NCBI RefSeq assembly: GCF_900186995.1
Contig: NZ_LT906463.1
Location: 434,001 to 498,000, forward strand
DNA from: Haemophilus pittmaniae
GTDB lineage: Bacteria; Pseudomonadota; Gammaproteobacteria; Enterobacterales; Pasteurellaceae
Reading direction: 5' to 3'
DNA: 64,000 nucleotides
Below the pieces are notes generated by a model. The model saw only the letters and a program-made list of their open reading frames with translations, had not been told where the DNA came from and searched no databases. This document shows positions 38,617 to 48,728 of this stretch, in pieces (position 1 is the first letter of the stretch; each line of letters begins with the position of its first letter). Made by a program: the position numbers and the translations under genes.

Positions 38617-41600
38617 CTAAAATTCAAATTGATAAAGTAAATCAAATACCTGATTGGTACTGGAAACGGTTTGGAAATATAAACGCGGCATTAAACGGTA
38701 ACGCAATGTGACCTCGGCCAAGCCATCAAATAAGCCGACACCGTATTTTATTTGTAAGCGATTGGTAATATTTCCACTTACGACTACCTTCGAACTGTCC
38801 CCCACACCGGAAGTCCCTAGATTTAAATCGGAAATACCAAAGGTTTCACCAATACTACCGACCAATTTTCCGCTTTTTGCTAAGCCCATGCCTAATAGCG
38901 CGGCTCCCACCGAGCCACCAGAACCGGCCTCACCACTGTTTTCTAGTGAACGCCCAGTCAACAGATAAGAAAGCGCCTGATCCTGTGAAGTACTCGGTTC
39001 GGAAAAGACGGTAACCTGTGGGCTAGTTGCCACACCAATCACTTTTACACCGGCCGTAACCTTACTGTCTTCCATTGCCTCTGGGTTACGAATTGCTTCG
39101 ATATTTAGCATCGGTTGGGAAGGAAGACCGGAAAAATTGATTTGCCCCTTGCGAATCAATAAATCCTGACCGAAAGAAGCATAACGCCCATGTTGTAAGT
39201 CGATTTGACCGAATAATCCCAGGCGACCTTTATCCTGTTTCACCGACAACAACCCCTGCAATTTTGTTTTTAAGCCATAGGCCTTCAGTTCTACGTCCTC
39301 ACCGATATTAATTCTCAAATCACTACGAATCTGCATGCCAGATTGAGTAGTTGAAGCAAATTGGCGATTGATTAATTCTTCCTTACTTTTATTCGGGCCA
39401 TTTAAAATCACTTCATCTTCACTAACCGGTTCAGCACTGTCCGGTAGATTTTCCACCGCAATGCGAGCCCAAGGGATATCGATATTTCCAGTTAATTCCA
39501 ATAGTTTCGGTGTTGCTTTAATCTGCACATCTTCGGTTAATTGCAATTTGGCCATGGATGGAATATCCAACTTAAATTTTTCCGTCTGCGCCCGTAATTC
39601 TGCCGTCCAATTATCCAAGGTTGGCCAGGCTGCACTACCGGTTAAATTAAGATGACCATCCGGTGTTTCAATTTTACCGTTTAAGGTGGAATTGGTACCG
39701 TTAAAATGCATCGCGATATTGCCTTCACTAATATTAAACGGTAATGCCCGTAATTTAGTTTTAACTCCGCTAATATCCAGATTACCGTTTAGCAAAGGCT
39801 TTTGTAAATTGCCGGCAAAACCTAATTTAGCTGTAATATGTCCACTGACTTTTTCATCGGAGTTTAATAACTGATTCGCCAATTCTAAACGTATACCTTC
39901 GATGGTTAAATCACCGCCTAATTGGCGATTCTTCAACAAGTCAGAAATTTTCACATTGGTTTTAATCAATCCTTGATCTTGAATTTGAATTGCCGACTGT
40001 AATGCTAAATTATTATTTTCCATTACTGCATTCAGGCTCAGTTTCGGCACATTGAGTCTAAAGGTGCGATAATCCAATGGCTGTGCCAAAGCCAGATTAT
40101 TCCCTTCCACATCAATATTTAACTGCAATGGCTTATCAGCAAACCAAGCAACTTTGCCATGGCTTTGTAACTGCCCTTTCAAACTATCTTGTTTCAGTAG
40201 TTCATTCACTAATTGCAAGTTTATGCGTTTAATATCAAAAGCTAATGCTCCATTTTTACCAACATTAAATGCTTGTGGAAAACAAAGCTCAATATCCTTA
40301 TTGAGCCAACAATGAGCAGCGATTTGGGCTTCAACCTTAGCATTATCATAATTGACCAATACAGGCTGATTGACTCGAAAATCACCTAATGGCGAGTCAA
40401 TATCAATGTTATTTAAATGCCCTTGCCATTGGGCTGTTTGACGATTAAACCCACCCGCCAGATTCAAATTAGCTGAAACTGGAGAACCTTTAGACTGCAA
40501 GGACAATTGATGGGATTTTTCATCTCCTGAAGCCACTAATTTGATTGCGTTTAATTTCAATTGCTCGCCGTAATTCAAACTATTTAGGCTGACGACCAAC
40601 TCACCTCTAATAATCGGCTCACTACTAATTTGACCTTTAATCAGCCCATTAGAAATATTAAGCGATTGAAAATGTAGCTTCGGCACAGCCAAATCAGCAT
40701 CAATATGCGGACTGTTCAATTTACCGGTTAACCGCAGTTCACCACGAATTGCGCCGCTGAGATCCTGCCATAAACCACTGAGATTTGGCGCTTGGATATT
40801 TAAATTAAAATCGGAGTTATCGCTCACCACTCCGGACATAGCGATTTTATTATCCCCATAAGTGAGCAATAAAGACGGTACATTGAGTAGTGTTTGCTGG
40901 GTTAAGGTTAAATTTCCCTGCAAGTTAAGAGGGCGATTACTTAAGCTTCCTTGTAAATTGAGTTTAGGAACATCAACCTGCCAATTTTTCTCACTTACCG
41001 CTCCCTGACTGGCTAGTTCTCCTGAAATAATTGCCGGCATTGCCGGTAGATAAGGGCGCAAATTCATCTTGTTTAATTTTAAATTGCTATCCCAAGTCAC
41101 TCCATCCTGCCAGTTAACTAACCCGCTTAATTGAGCATCGCCATCCAGCACAGAGAGCGTTAACTGTTTAATATTGATTTGATAAAGCTTACCCTGTGCA
41201 TCTAGTGCGATTTGCGTCTTAGGAAGAGTATCCATACCAGATACTCGACCATTAAGTGTCGTCTGATAATCCAGTAAATTACCACTTACTTTGAAAATAA
41301 TATCATCCAACAGCAACGGAGCCCCAGCCGTAAAAGCATAAGCACCATGCTTAATATTAAGAGCAATATTAAGCGGTAACTTCTCTTGGGCAAGTTGCAG
41401 TTCTCCATGTAATTCTGCATCGGCAACACCATTTGCCGTTAAATTTAATGAGGTAATTTGCTTTAATTTGCCATCAACTTGTAAATTCAGCATTGTTTTT
41501 GGCAAAAGCTGTGTATTTTTTTCCTTAATTTCATTTAAGTTGGCTTGCAAGTTGAGATTCACAGGAAAATCACCAAACAACTGTGCCTGCCCTCGCCCTT

Positions 41601-42498
41601 CTAGGGAACCTAACGAACTCTGTAAGTCCAATCGGGTTAGTTGTAACTCACCATTCGTACTATCTAGCAAAAGCTCTAGAGATGACAATGTGGTTGTCTC
41701 AATATTTCCTTTGATATCGGCTTGTCGCAATAACCAGTCTTTAGCTGAAAGTTGTTGAATATGCAGGTCAAAAGGTAAGTCAATCCGTTGCAAATTTCCT
41801 AACAGGCTTGGTGTAAGGGTTTGTTCTAAATGCGTCCAATCAATTGGTTCTGAAGGCTGTTGTGTATACACTTCTGCCGTTTGTTGCTCTACGGGGAAAA
41901 AAATATCTACGCCATTAATATCTGTTGGTAACAGCGTCAGTCCCTGCTCGTTATTTAATGTCGCCGCAGTATGAAAATGCGCTAGATTGATTTGTTTTTG
42001 ATCGATAAGGAGATTGAGGTTATCCAGGGAAATATTTTCCACATCAACACTAACCGGCAACCAAACTTTTGTTAATGATACACTTTCTTGTTGTGGTTCC
42101 TCTGGAGTAGTCGGTAAGTTGGCAGTATCAATCCGAATTTGCGGGGTTTCAATGCTAAGATCACGTAAACAAATCTCTGTCCGCCATAAGCAACCTAAAT
42201 CAAGCTGAAGCCTAATTTTATTAATGTCGACATCAATCCCAGCACTTTGATATTGAACGTGATTAAGAACTAAACCATCCCCTAATGATCCGTTAATGTC
42301 ACCGATATTAAGCGAGTCCATCAGGCGATCCGTTAGCTTAATCAGTCCCCGCTGACCATAACCATTAGTCAAAGCACCGCCCAACAGAGCAATAATCAGA
42401 AACAATAAAAAAGCAATGCCGCAAAAAAAACGGCGGCATCGTTTTTTATTCGATTTTTGAGGCGAATCCTTAGCTTCATTTACTTGTTGTTCAGTCAT
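38617..42498 (-). CDS. tamB: TamB, inner-membrane-anchored translocation/lipid-transport protein
   Basis: 1293 residues. A single N-terminal membrane anchor (about 22-45, 'FFCGIAFLLFLIIALLGG') is followed by about 900 residues of beta-rich AsmA-like repeats and the C-terminal DUF490/TamB domain ('GLKTKLQGLLSVKQDKGRLGL', 'YGVGLFDGLAEVTLRYRL', ending 'LLYQFEF'). TamB spans the periplasm to TamA, and bridge-like lipid transport is the current view of the family. It follows tamA by nine bases. Confidence 0.94.
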   Translation of the reverse strand: MTEQQVNEAKDSPQKSNKKRCRRFFCGIAFLLFLIIALLGGALTNGYGQRGLIKLTDRLMDSLNIGDINGSLGDGLVLNHVQYQSAGIDVDINKIRLQLDLGCLWRTEICLRDLSIETPQIRIDTANLPTTPEEPQQESVSLTKVWLPVSVDVENISLDNLNLLIDQKQINLAHFHTAATLNNEQGLTLLPTDINGVDIFFPVEQQTAEVYTQQPSEPIDWTHLEQTLTPSLLGNLQRIDLPFDLHIQQLSAKDWLLRQADIKGNIETTTLSSLELLLDSTNGELQLTRLDLQSSLGSLEGRGQAQLFGDFPVNLNLQANLNEIKEKNTQLLPKTMLNLQVDGKLKQITSLNLTANGVADAELHGELQLAQEKLPLNIALNIKHGAYAFTAGAPLLLDDIIFKVSGNLLDYQTTLNGRVSGMDTLPKTQIALDAQGKLYQINIKQLTLSVLDGDAQLSGLVNWQDGVTWDSNLKLNKMNLRPYLPAMPAIISGELASQGAVSEKNWQVDVPKLNLQGSLSNRPLNLQGNLTLTQQTLLNVPSLLLTYGDNKIAMSGVVSDNSDFNLNIQAPNLSGLWQDLSGAIRGELRLTGKLNSPHIDADLAVPKLHFQSLNISNGLIKGQISSEPIIRGELVVSLNSLNYGEQLKLNAIKLVASGDEKSHQLSLQSKGSPVSANLNLAGGFNRQTAQWQGHLNNIDIDSPLGDFRVNQPVLVNYDNAKVEAQIAAHCWLNKDIELCFPQAFNVGKNGALAFDIKRINLQLVNELLKQDSLKGQLQSHGKVAWFADKPLQLNIDVEGNNLALAQPLDYRTFRLNVPKLSLNAVMENNNLALQSAIQIQDQGLIKTNVKISDLLKNRQLGGDLTIEGIRLELANQLLNSDEKVSGHITAKLGFAGNLQKPLLNGNLDISGVKTKLRALPFNISEGNIAMHFNGTNSTLNGKIETPDGHLNLTGSAAWPTLDNWTAELRAQTEKFKLDIPSMAKLQLTEDVQIKATPKLLELTGNIDIPWARIAVENLPDSAEPVSEDEVILNGPNKSKEELINRQFASTTQSGMQIRSDLRINIGEDVELKAYGLKTKLQGLLSVKQDKGRLGLFGQIDLQHGRYASFGQDLLIRKGQINFSGLPSQPMLNIEAIRNPEAMEDSKVTAGVKVIGVATSPQVTVFSEPSTSQDQALSYLLTGRSLENSGEAGSGGSVGAALLGMGLAKSGKLVGSIGETFGISDLNLGTSGVGDSSKVVVSGNITNRLQIKYGVGLFDGLAEVTLRYRLMPRLYFQTVSSTNQVFDLLYQFEF

Positions 42499-42507
42499 GA
42501 TTTCACC

Positions 42508-44247
42508 TTAAATTTCAGTGCCGAGCCCAATATAAAATTGAATATTTTTACTGTTGTCTTTATCTCGTATCGGCGTTGCAATATCAAACTTAATAGCCCC
42601 TACTGGTGATGCCCAACGCACTCCAACACCGGTACCATAACGTAGCTCTTGGGTCGAAAAGGAATTAGCTGCTAATCCACTATCGGCAAAAACGGCTCCC
42701 CACCAATTTGGATACACTTGATATTGATATTCCAGTGATGCCGTAGCCAAACGGGAACCACCTAACAGCTTACCATCCCGATCCTTAGGAGCGATTTTTT
42801 TGTAACCATAGCCTCGGACACTTCGATCTCCACCGGCAAAAAAACGTAAACTTGGCGGAATTTTATTAATATCCTGCGTATTTAAATAACCGATTTCTGC
42901 GCGAGTCACAAAACGATGATTGGAGGAATAGGTTCTAACCCAACCGGTTGAAGCTACCACCTTAAAAAAATCCACTTCCGACATCCACCATTTTCGGCCG
43001 ATATCAACTGCTACTTTCTGAGTATCACCCCAGGTTGGAAATTGCCCACCACGGAAACGGCTACGATTAAAACCAACCGTTGGATAAACTAACAAGGTTT
43101 TATTACTGAAATCCGCTTGTGTATATTCATCATAACGCATCCGTAAACCGGCAAAATATTGCCAACCTTCACGATTGTTCCAGTAACGAATCCCCGCAAG
43201 AGTTAACGCCTTAGTCAAAGTGTCGTTTTTATCTTCTTTCTCATAACCGGTAGAAAATTCGTAATAGTAAAGCAGTGGATTTTTTAGCAACGGAATTTTA
43301 TATGTGGCTTCTATTGTTTGTTTCGGTGCAGAAAGATACATATTGGTGCGGAAACTATGTCCACGGTTATTAATCCAAGGTTTTGTCCAGCCAATACTTG
43401 TATGCACTCCAGTATCGGTTGAAAAACCAATACCAAGCTCCATAGAATTCTTTTTACGCGGATACAGCAAAACTTCCAAGTCCACTAGCTTGTTTGTTTC
43501 ATCGATATGAGGCTGCAACAATACAGAAGAAAACCAACCAGTAGATGAATAATCATTGCTGAGCTCAGAAAGATCACTCACTAGATAAGGTTCACCCGAT
43601 TGAATATTTAGCATATTCTGTAAATAGTCTTCACGAATTTGAGAATGGCTAAAACGAATATTTCCATAATGGTAACGAACCCCACTATCAAACAGCATAC
43701 GCCACCAGGCCTGATGGGTTTCAGGGCTAATTTCTAAACGGGAAATCGTAAAATCACCATCAAAATAGCCTCTAGCCAAGGCTAATTTAGAAATACTACT
43801 CTTAAAATCATCGTATTTTTTGTGCTCGACCAATTCTCCATCTTTAGGAAGATCTTTAAATAGCTCAGTAAATTGCACATCATCTGCAGCAGGTCCATCA
43901 ATTTTTACATCAGTCCCTGCAATTTTAGTCGATTCACCAACATTCACGTTTGCAATTAATAGATCACGTTTTCCTGTTCGTGTTTTTAATTTGAAAGCGA
44001 CTTTAGAATCGTAATAACCAAATACCCGTAAACCACGATCAATGGCTTGGCTTACTAACATTTTATAACGATCGGAACCATCCATTTCCTCTTTAGCAAT
44101 TAGATTAACATTCAAATTAGTATTCTCGATTGCCCGCTCACCTTTAATCCCACGAACCTCAATATCTACTGTTTGTTCAGCAAGGGCCAAGTTTGTGCCT
44201 AAAAATCCAATTGATAAAAGTAAGATTTTTTTTGTTAATTTTTTCAT
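42508..44247 (-). CDS. tamA: TamA, Omp85-family outer-membrane protein
   Basis: 579 residues. The signal peptide ends ALA-EQT (about residue 23), then three POTRA domains (about 24-265) and an Omp85 16-strand barrel. '[15 protein letters not shown]' (about 475-489) is the conserved RGY loop, and the protein ends with the barrel strand '[11 protein letters not shown]'. With TamB it helps insert some outer-membrane proteins such as autotransporters. It heads the tamAB-ppx unit. Confidence 0.94.
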   Translation of the reverse strand: MKKLTKKILLLSIGFLGTNLALAEQTVDIEVRGIKGERAIENTNLNVNLIAKEEMDGSDRYKMLVSQAIDRGLRVFGYYDSKVAFKLKTRTGKRDLLIANVNVGESTKIAGTDVKIDGPAADDVQFTELFKDLPKDGELVEHKKYDDFKSSISKLALARGYFDGDFTISRLEISPETHQAWWRMLFDSGVRYHYGNIRFSHSQIREDYLQNMLNIQSGEPYLVSDLSELSNDYSSTGWFSSVLLQPHIDETNKLVDLEVLLYPRKKNSMELGIGFSTDTGVHTSIGWTKPWINNRGHSFRTNMYLSAPKQTIEATYKIPLLKNPLLYYYEFSTGYEKEDKNDTLTKALTLAGIRYWNNREGWQYFAGLRMRYDEYTQADFSNKTLLVYPTVGFNRSRFRGGQFPTWGDTQKVAVDIGRKWWMSEVDFFKVVASTGWVRTYSSNHRFVTRAEIGYLNTQDINKIPPSLRFFAGGDRSVRGYGYKKIAPKDRDGKLLGGSRLATASLEYQYQVYPNWWGAVFADSGLAANSFSTQELRYGTGVGVRWASPVGAIKFDIATPIRDKDNSKNIQFYIGLGTEI

Positions 44248-44345
44248 AATCTAATTGCTAAACCAAAGTCCTTCAAAGAAGCCTAGTTTACTTAGAATAA
44301 ATCGCGATTACCAATATAAACTGTATTCCTACAAGCATAAAAAAT

Positions 44346-44371
44346 GCGGTCAAAATTATTATTTTAACCGC
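44346..44371 (-). terminator. rseB terminator containing an uptake signal
   Basis: Read on the minus strand: GCGGT, a long A/T-rich loop, ACCGC, then ATTTTTTATG. The exact uptake signal ACCGCACTT is at 44367-44375. It separates the rpoE operon from tamA. Confidence 0.72.
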
Positions 44372-44386
44372 ACTTTTTATTGCAAA

Positions 44387-45337
44387 TTATTCAGCAAACT
44401 TTATATCCTGCACAATACGTTTAGCGGTTGCTATCGGTAATTGACCTATAAAGGTAATTTCTTTATTGCCTGAAACTTCGCTATAAATTGTATAAGGTCC
44501 CTGTTTCCAAGTATTTTCCAGTGCATCTTGTGTTGTTCCGATATTGGTAACATTAATCGTAAAAGTAAACAAACCATCACTAAAAAGTTTACTCTCAACT
44601 ATCTCTTCACTTAATTGTTCCTGAGCTTGTTTAACCAATTCAAAACCTTGAGGAACCCAACCCGCTTTCCATTTTAATTCATTAGTCGGCAATGTTTGAT
44701 TGCCTTCCTGTAATAACGGCGGCATGGATACCTTATTCAGGTAATTAATTAAACCGCGTAAACGATCATCAATATAAAGTGTTACTACACGATATTGATC
44801 CAATAAATTACCTTCTCGATCCAACATATCACTACGCAACAATAGACCATTCTCTTCATCAACAAAAATCAAATATTGGTAACGAAAATCATCCTTCGGC
44901 AAGATTCTGATAGTATCAACAAATCGTCCGGCTACACGATTTTTCCCTAATTTAATAAAATCATAATGTTTGCTAAGTTTATCAAAATCACTGCGAATTA
45001 CTGGAGGCAACCCATCAATAATATGGCTACTATTGATAGTGAATGCTTTCGAGTTTGGTTGAAAATAACTAACTAAATTATCTCGTTGAATGATTTCTTG
45101 TTGGGTACCATCAAGTGTGACAAGCTGTGCATAAGTCTTGTTATCCTGTTTAATGTGACGATAGCGGAAGGAATCCATATTAGTTGGCGAGGTTTGAACA
45201 AAGGCGACTTCGTAATTTAGATCCCGCATTGCCTTTGACATTTTATTTAATAATGGCAAAAGATTGCCTTCCTCAGCGTAGGAAGGCATAACTAATAATG
45301 CTAAACAGGAAAAACTCCAAAATAAAAATTTTTTCAT
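44387..45337 (-). CDS. rseB: Sigma-E regulatory protein RseB/MucB
   Basis: 316 residues. The signal peptide ends SYA-EEG (about residue 22). An N-terminal LolA-like domain (about 25-200) and a C-terminal MucB_RseB domain ('WVPQGFELVKQAQEQLSEEIVESKLFSDGLFTF') are visible. It binds RseA in the periplasm and blocks DegS cleavage until misfolded porins or LPS displace it. It follows rseA by 72 bases. Confidence 0.92.
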   Translation of the reverse strand: MKKFLFWSFSCLALLVMPSYAEEGNLLPLLNKMSKAMRDLNYEVAFVQTSPTNMDSFRYRHIKQDNKTYAQLVTLDGTQQEIIQRDNLVSYFQPNSKAFTINSSHIIDGLPPVIRSDFDKLSKHYDFIKLGKNRVAGRFVDTIRILPKDDFRYQYLIFVDEENGLLLRSDMLDREGNLLDQYRVVTLYIDDRLRGLINYLNKVSMPPLLQEGNQTLPTNELKWKAGWVPQGFELVKQAQEQLSEEIVESKLFSDGLFTFTINVTNIGTTQDALENTWKQGPYTIYSEVSGNKEITFIGQLPIATAKRIVQDIKFAE

Positions 45338-45409
45338 AACACTTTAAAATTGATTTCCCAATAAAAAAATTCACCACACAATGGTGGTGAATCAATGTCA
45401 TTCGATAGT

Positions 45410-45994
45410 TTATTTTGCTTGATTACTACCAACGCTCAACGGCTCTGCTTGCATACGACGTTGCAATTCGTAGTTTTGCAGCATGGCACCAATACGACGA
45501 TTTTTCTGTTCTACTTGCTCTGAAGTCACAACATCCTTCGTCGGAGCATTATAACTCACTTCCTGTACGGAATTATTAAATGGTAAGGTTTGCAATACTG
45601 GAGTATCCGAGGCTTGGGTTGCATCTGTCTTTGCGTTATAACTTTGAACACCAATTACAGCAACTAAACACACCCCTGCAGCCACTGCAAATTGAGTCAT
45701 TGGCACAAAAAGGGATTTCATTTTTTGCATAAATGGCTGTTTTACAACCTCTTCTGGCATAGGCTGCGATACTGTTAATTCGATATACTCAATTTCTTCT
45801 TGCTCGATTAACTTAGCCATTTTAGCGGTAAAATCATCACCTAAAATTACCGGGGTCTCTTTCCGCATAACTGCACGTACAGTATGAAAAGCCTTCCACG
45901 ATTGCTGTAATGAAGGATCATTACAAATCGCATCCGTAAGTTCACTATTCACTTGTTCGCCATCCATATAGGCTGAAAGTAATTCTTTTTGCAT
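45410..45994 (-). CDS. rseA: Anti-sigma-E factor RseA (MclA)
   Basis: 194 residues: a cytoplasmic sigma-binding domain ('MQKELLSAYMDGEQ', about 1-85), one membrane segment (about 102-122, 'FAVAAGVCLVAVIGV') and a periplasmic tail that binds RseB. The ATG at 45994 has GGAG eight bases upstream and gives the same first residues as E. coli RseA; an ATG seven codons earlier lacks proper spacing. It follows rpoE by about 20 bases. Confidence 0.92.
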   Translation of the reverse strand: MQKELLSAYMDGEQVNSELTDAICNDPSLQQSWKAFHTVRAVMRKETPVILGDDFTAKMAKLIEQEEIEYIELTVSQPMPEEVVKQPFMQKMKSLFVPMTQFAVAAGVCLVAVIGVQSYNAKTDATQASDTPVLQTLPFNNSVQEVSYNAPTKDVVTSEQVEQKNRRIGAMLQNYELQRRMQAEPLSVGSNQAK

Positions 45995-46017
45995 CTTTTT
46001 AACTCCGATTTTCATCT

Positions 46018-46593
46018 TTATCGTTGCATTAGCGGTTGTATTTTATTCTCTATCACTTCCCTTGCTCGGAAAATGCGTGAACGAACGGTACCTACCGGAC
46101 AATCCATAATAGTTGCAATCTCTTCATAACTTAAGCCTTCTAACTCTCGTAACGTGATTGCAGTCTTTAAATCCTCCGGCAAGTTATGAATTGTATCAAA
46201 AACAATTTTCTCCAACTCTCCGGATAACATCTCATTCTCAGGTGTTGCAACATCTCTTAAATGAGTTCCTACCTCATAACTTTCAGCATCTTCTGCCAAA
46301 ATATCTTCGCTAGGCGGGCGACGGCCTTGAGCCGTTAAATAATTCTTTGCCGTATTAACGGCGATTCGATATAGCCAAGTGTAGAATGCACTATCGCCCC
46401 GAAAGGATTCAATGGAGCGATAGGCCTTAATAAAGGATTCCTGTACAACATCAGGGATATCGTTATACGAAACATATCGAGTTAAAAGTCCCGATACTTT
46501 ATTTTGATAACGCGCAACCAATAAGTTAAAGGCTTTTTTATCACCCTGCTGTACTCTTTCTACCAAAGCCTGATCTGTTAGCTGTTCAGCCAT
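46018..46593 (-). CDS. rpoE: RNA polymerase sigma-E factor RpoE
   Basis: 191 residues, an ECF sigma factor. Region 2 is 'FNLLVARYQNKVSGLL...DVVQESFIKAYRSIESF' (about 22-66); region 4 is 'LEGLSYEEIATIMDCPVGTVRSRIFRAREVI' (about 150-180). It directs envelope stress genes. rpoE-rseA-rseB is the normal order; rseC is elsewhere in the window. A near-consensus sigma-E promoter lies 66-93 bases upstream, showing autoregulation. Confidence 0.96.
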   Translation of the reverse strand: MAEQLTDQALVERVQQGDKKAFNLLVARYQNKVSGLLTRYVSYNDIPDVVQESFIKAYRSIESFRGDSAFYTWLYRIAVNTAKNYLTAQGRRPPSEDILAEDAESYEVGTHLRDVATPENEMLSGELEKIVFDTIHNLPEDLKTAITLRELEGLSYEEIATIMDCPVGTVRSRIFRAREVIENKIQPLMQR

Positions 46594-46658
46594 ATTTCTC
46601 CTATGCTAAGTCTAACAATTCCTTAGTAAATAAAGGACAGCAAGCTTGTGTTGCCCTT

Positions 46659-46686
46659 TCAGACATAGCTAATATTAAAAAGTTCC
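46659..46686 (-). promoter_or_regulatory. Sigma-E promoter of rpoE
   Basis: Read on the minus strand: GGAACTT-N16-TCTGA. The -35 GGAACTT is a full match to the sigma-E consensus and TCTGA is the common -10 variant of rpoE promoters. Confidence 0.87.
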
Positions 46687-46710
46687 TAATGGATTAAATT
46701 TATTTCAAAA

Positions 46711-46971
46711 TTACTTGATCATCATTTGCTGGCATCGTTGAATTTCTTCCACCATGGTTTGAACTTCCGAATCCTCAGAACGACTTCCATTAAAAAACCA
46801 GGAAAAAAGCTGTAAATCCGTTGCGCTAAGCAAACGAATAAAAATATCTTTTTGCTGTTCGGTTAAACCATCAAAATGCTCTTTATAAAAGGGCATAATG
46901 ATCTTATCCAATTCAAGCATGCCCCGTCGACAATCCCACTCAATACGTAAACGATTATATTTATCCACCAT
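46711..46971 (-). CDS. sdhE: FAD assembly factor SdhE
   Basis: 86 residues with the signature 'RRGMLELD' near 16-23 (the RGxxE motif needed for flavinylation) and 'LLSATDLQLFSWFF'. It helps attach FAD covalently to SdhA and FrdA. The ATG at 46971 lies six bases after AGGA; the TTG just upstream is a poor start. It is immediately upstream of rpoE, as in H. influenzae by memory. Confidence 0.9.
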   Translation of the reverse strand: MVDKYNRLRIEWDCRRGMLELDKIIMPFYKEHFDGLTEQQKDIFIRLLSATDLQLFSWFFNGSRSEDSEVQTMVEEIQRCQQMMIK

Positions 46972-47007
46972 CAAAAGTCCTTTAAACCATCGAATATTCC
47001 AATAAAA

Positions 47008-47028
47008 AAGTGCGGCTAAGCCGCACTT
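47008..47028 (-). terminator. fruBKA intrinsic terminator
   Basis: AAGTGCGGC-TAA-GCCGCACTT; on the minus strand followed by TTTTATT. The arms differ from the uptake signal by one base each, as if derived from an inverted uptake pair. Confidence 0.87.
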
Positions 47029-47044
47029 ATGGCCTACTGATAAA

Positions 47045-48724
47045 TTATTCTGCTCTCACTCTAGGTTTAATTAATGCATAAACTACACCAGTTAATAATG
47101 CACCAATCGCAATGGCTCCTAAATAAAGCAATGGTTCGGACACAAACGGAATTACAAATAAACCGCCGTGTGGAGCTTGCAAAGAAATATTCAATGCCAT
47201 TGAAATCGCCCCTGCGGTTGCACCACCGATAACCGAGCTAATAATCACACGCAATGGATCTGCGGCAACAAACGGCAACGCCCCTTCAGAAATAAAGCAT
47301 AATCCCAAGACAAAGGATGCTTTACCTGCATCACGTTGATTACTGGTAAATTTACTGCGAGCAATCCAAGTAGCAATCGCCATACCAATTGGCGGCACCA
47401 TACCTGCGGCCATTGCTGCAGCCATTGGTGTGTGAACTTGAGAGGCTAACATTCCTACGGAGAATGTATAAGCTGCTTTGTTCACTGGCCCGCCCATATC
47501 AATACACATCATGGCACCGATAATCGCACCTAACACCATCGCATTGACTTCACCCATGGATTTTAACCAATCACTTAAGGTCGTCATAATTTGTGAAACC
47601 GGTGGGTTGATCACATAAATCATCGCAAGGCCGACAATCAAGGTACCAAAGAGCGGGAGGATTAAAATCGGTTTTAAGGAAGTTAAACTTGCCGGCAATT
47701 TAATGGCTGCATTTAATCCTTTCACCACATAACCCGCTAAGAAACCAGCGATAATCCCACCTAAAATTCCTGCGCCCGCCGTGGTGGCTAACATACCGCC
47801 AATAAGACCTACTGCAAGCCCCGGACGGTCTGCAATAGAAAAGGCAACATAGCCGGCAAATACTGCAATCATCAAGTGGAATGCTGCACCGCCACCGATA
47901 CCCATTAAGGCTTTTGGAATACCATAGAAAATTGTTTCATCTTTGAAGGCTTCGATACCAAACATAAAGGAAATCGCGATTAACAAACCACCGGCAACCA
48001 CCAATGGCAACATGTGCGATACACCGGTCATCAAATGTTTATAAACACCTTTTTTCTCGCCGCTTTCTTCTGATTTTGCAGAGGATTTTGCCGCACCACC
48101 TTCGTAGATTTTTGCTTCCTTAAATGCCTTATCGAATTCCTGTGCAGTTTTCTTTAAAGCTAAACCTGTGGATGTACGATACATCGGTTTACCTTGGAAT
48201 TTATCTAACGGTACATCAATATCTGCGGCAACAAAGACTAAATCTGCCGCAGCGACTTCCTCTGGAGTAATCTCATTACCTGCACCCACCTGGCCACGCG
48301 TTTCCACTTTCACCTGCCAACCTTGCTTTTTCGCGTAAGTTTCAATCGCTTCTGCAGACATAAAGGTGTGCGCAACGCCAGTCGGGCAAGCCGTAACTGC
48401 TACGATATTTTTCACTCCAGAAAGACTACTAGCCCCAGCAACACTAGAGCTTGGTTGAACGTAATCTACCGCTTGCTCCAGAGCATTCGTAAGCGTCATT
48501 TCAGGTGAGGCAAAAGCTGCATCTTCGTTAATTAAAAAAACTTTTTTACCTACCAGATCGGTACTATTTGGCAAAGTCGGGCCAACTACTATGACCAAAT
48601 CAGCCTCTTTAGCTTGTTCAACCAAAGTATGATTGGATTTTTTCGCTGCCACGCTCAATGCTTGACGAAGTAAATAGGCTTTTGCCGCACCAATTTGCGG
48701 AGATTGAGTTAAAAACAAATTCAT
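47045..48724 (-). CDS. fruA: PTS fructose-specific EIIBC component FruA
   Basis: 559 residues. An N-terminal degenerate EIIB-like domain (about 1-95), then the active EIIB domain with the phosphorylated cysteine in 'VTACPTGVAHT' (about 107-117), then an EIIC domain with about nine membrane segments (from 'HLMTGVSHMLPLVVAGGLLIA'). It imports fructose as fructose-1-phosphate. The ATG at 48724 has AAGGA seven bases upstream; an in-frame TTG five codons earlier overlaps fruK. Last gene of fruBKA. Confidence 0.95.
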   Translation of the reverse strand: MNLFLTQSPQIGAAKAYLLRQALSVAAKKSNHTLVEQAKEADLVIVVGPTLPNSTDLVGKKVFLINEDAAFASPEMTLTNALEQAVDYVQPSSSVAGASSLSGVKNIVAVTACPTGVAHTFMSAEAIETYAKKQGWQVKVETRGQVGAGNEITPEEVAAADLVFVAADIDVPLDKFQGKPMYRTSTGLALKKTAQEFDKAFKEAKIYEGGAAKSSAKSEESGEKKGVYKHLMTGVSHMLPLVVAGGLLIAISFMFGIEAFKDETIFYGIPKALMGIGGGAAFHLMIAVFAGYVAFSIADRPGLAVGLIGGMLATTAGAGILGGIIAGFLAGYVVKGLNAAIKLPASLTSLKPILILPLFGTLIVGLAMIYVINPPVSQIMTTLSDWLKSMGEVNAMVLGAIIGAMMCIDMGGPVNKAAYTFSVGMLASQVHTPMAAAMAAGMVPPIGMAIATWIARSKFTSNQRDAGKASFVLGLCFISEGALPFVAADPLRVIISSVIGGATAGAISMALNISLQAPHGGLFVIPFVSEPLLYLGAIAIGALLTGVVYALIKPRVRAE

Positions 48725-48728
48725 TACA

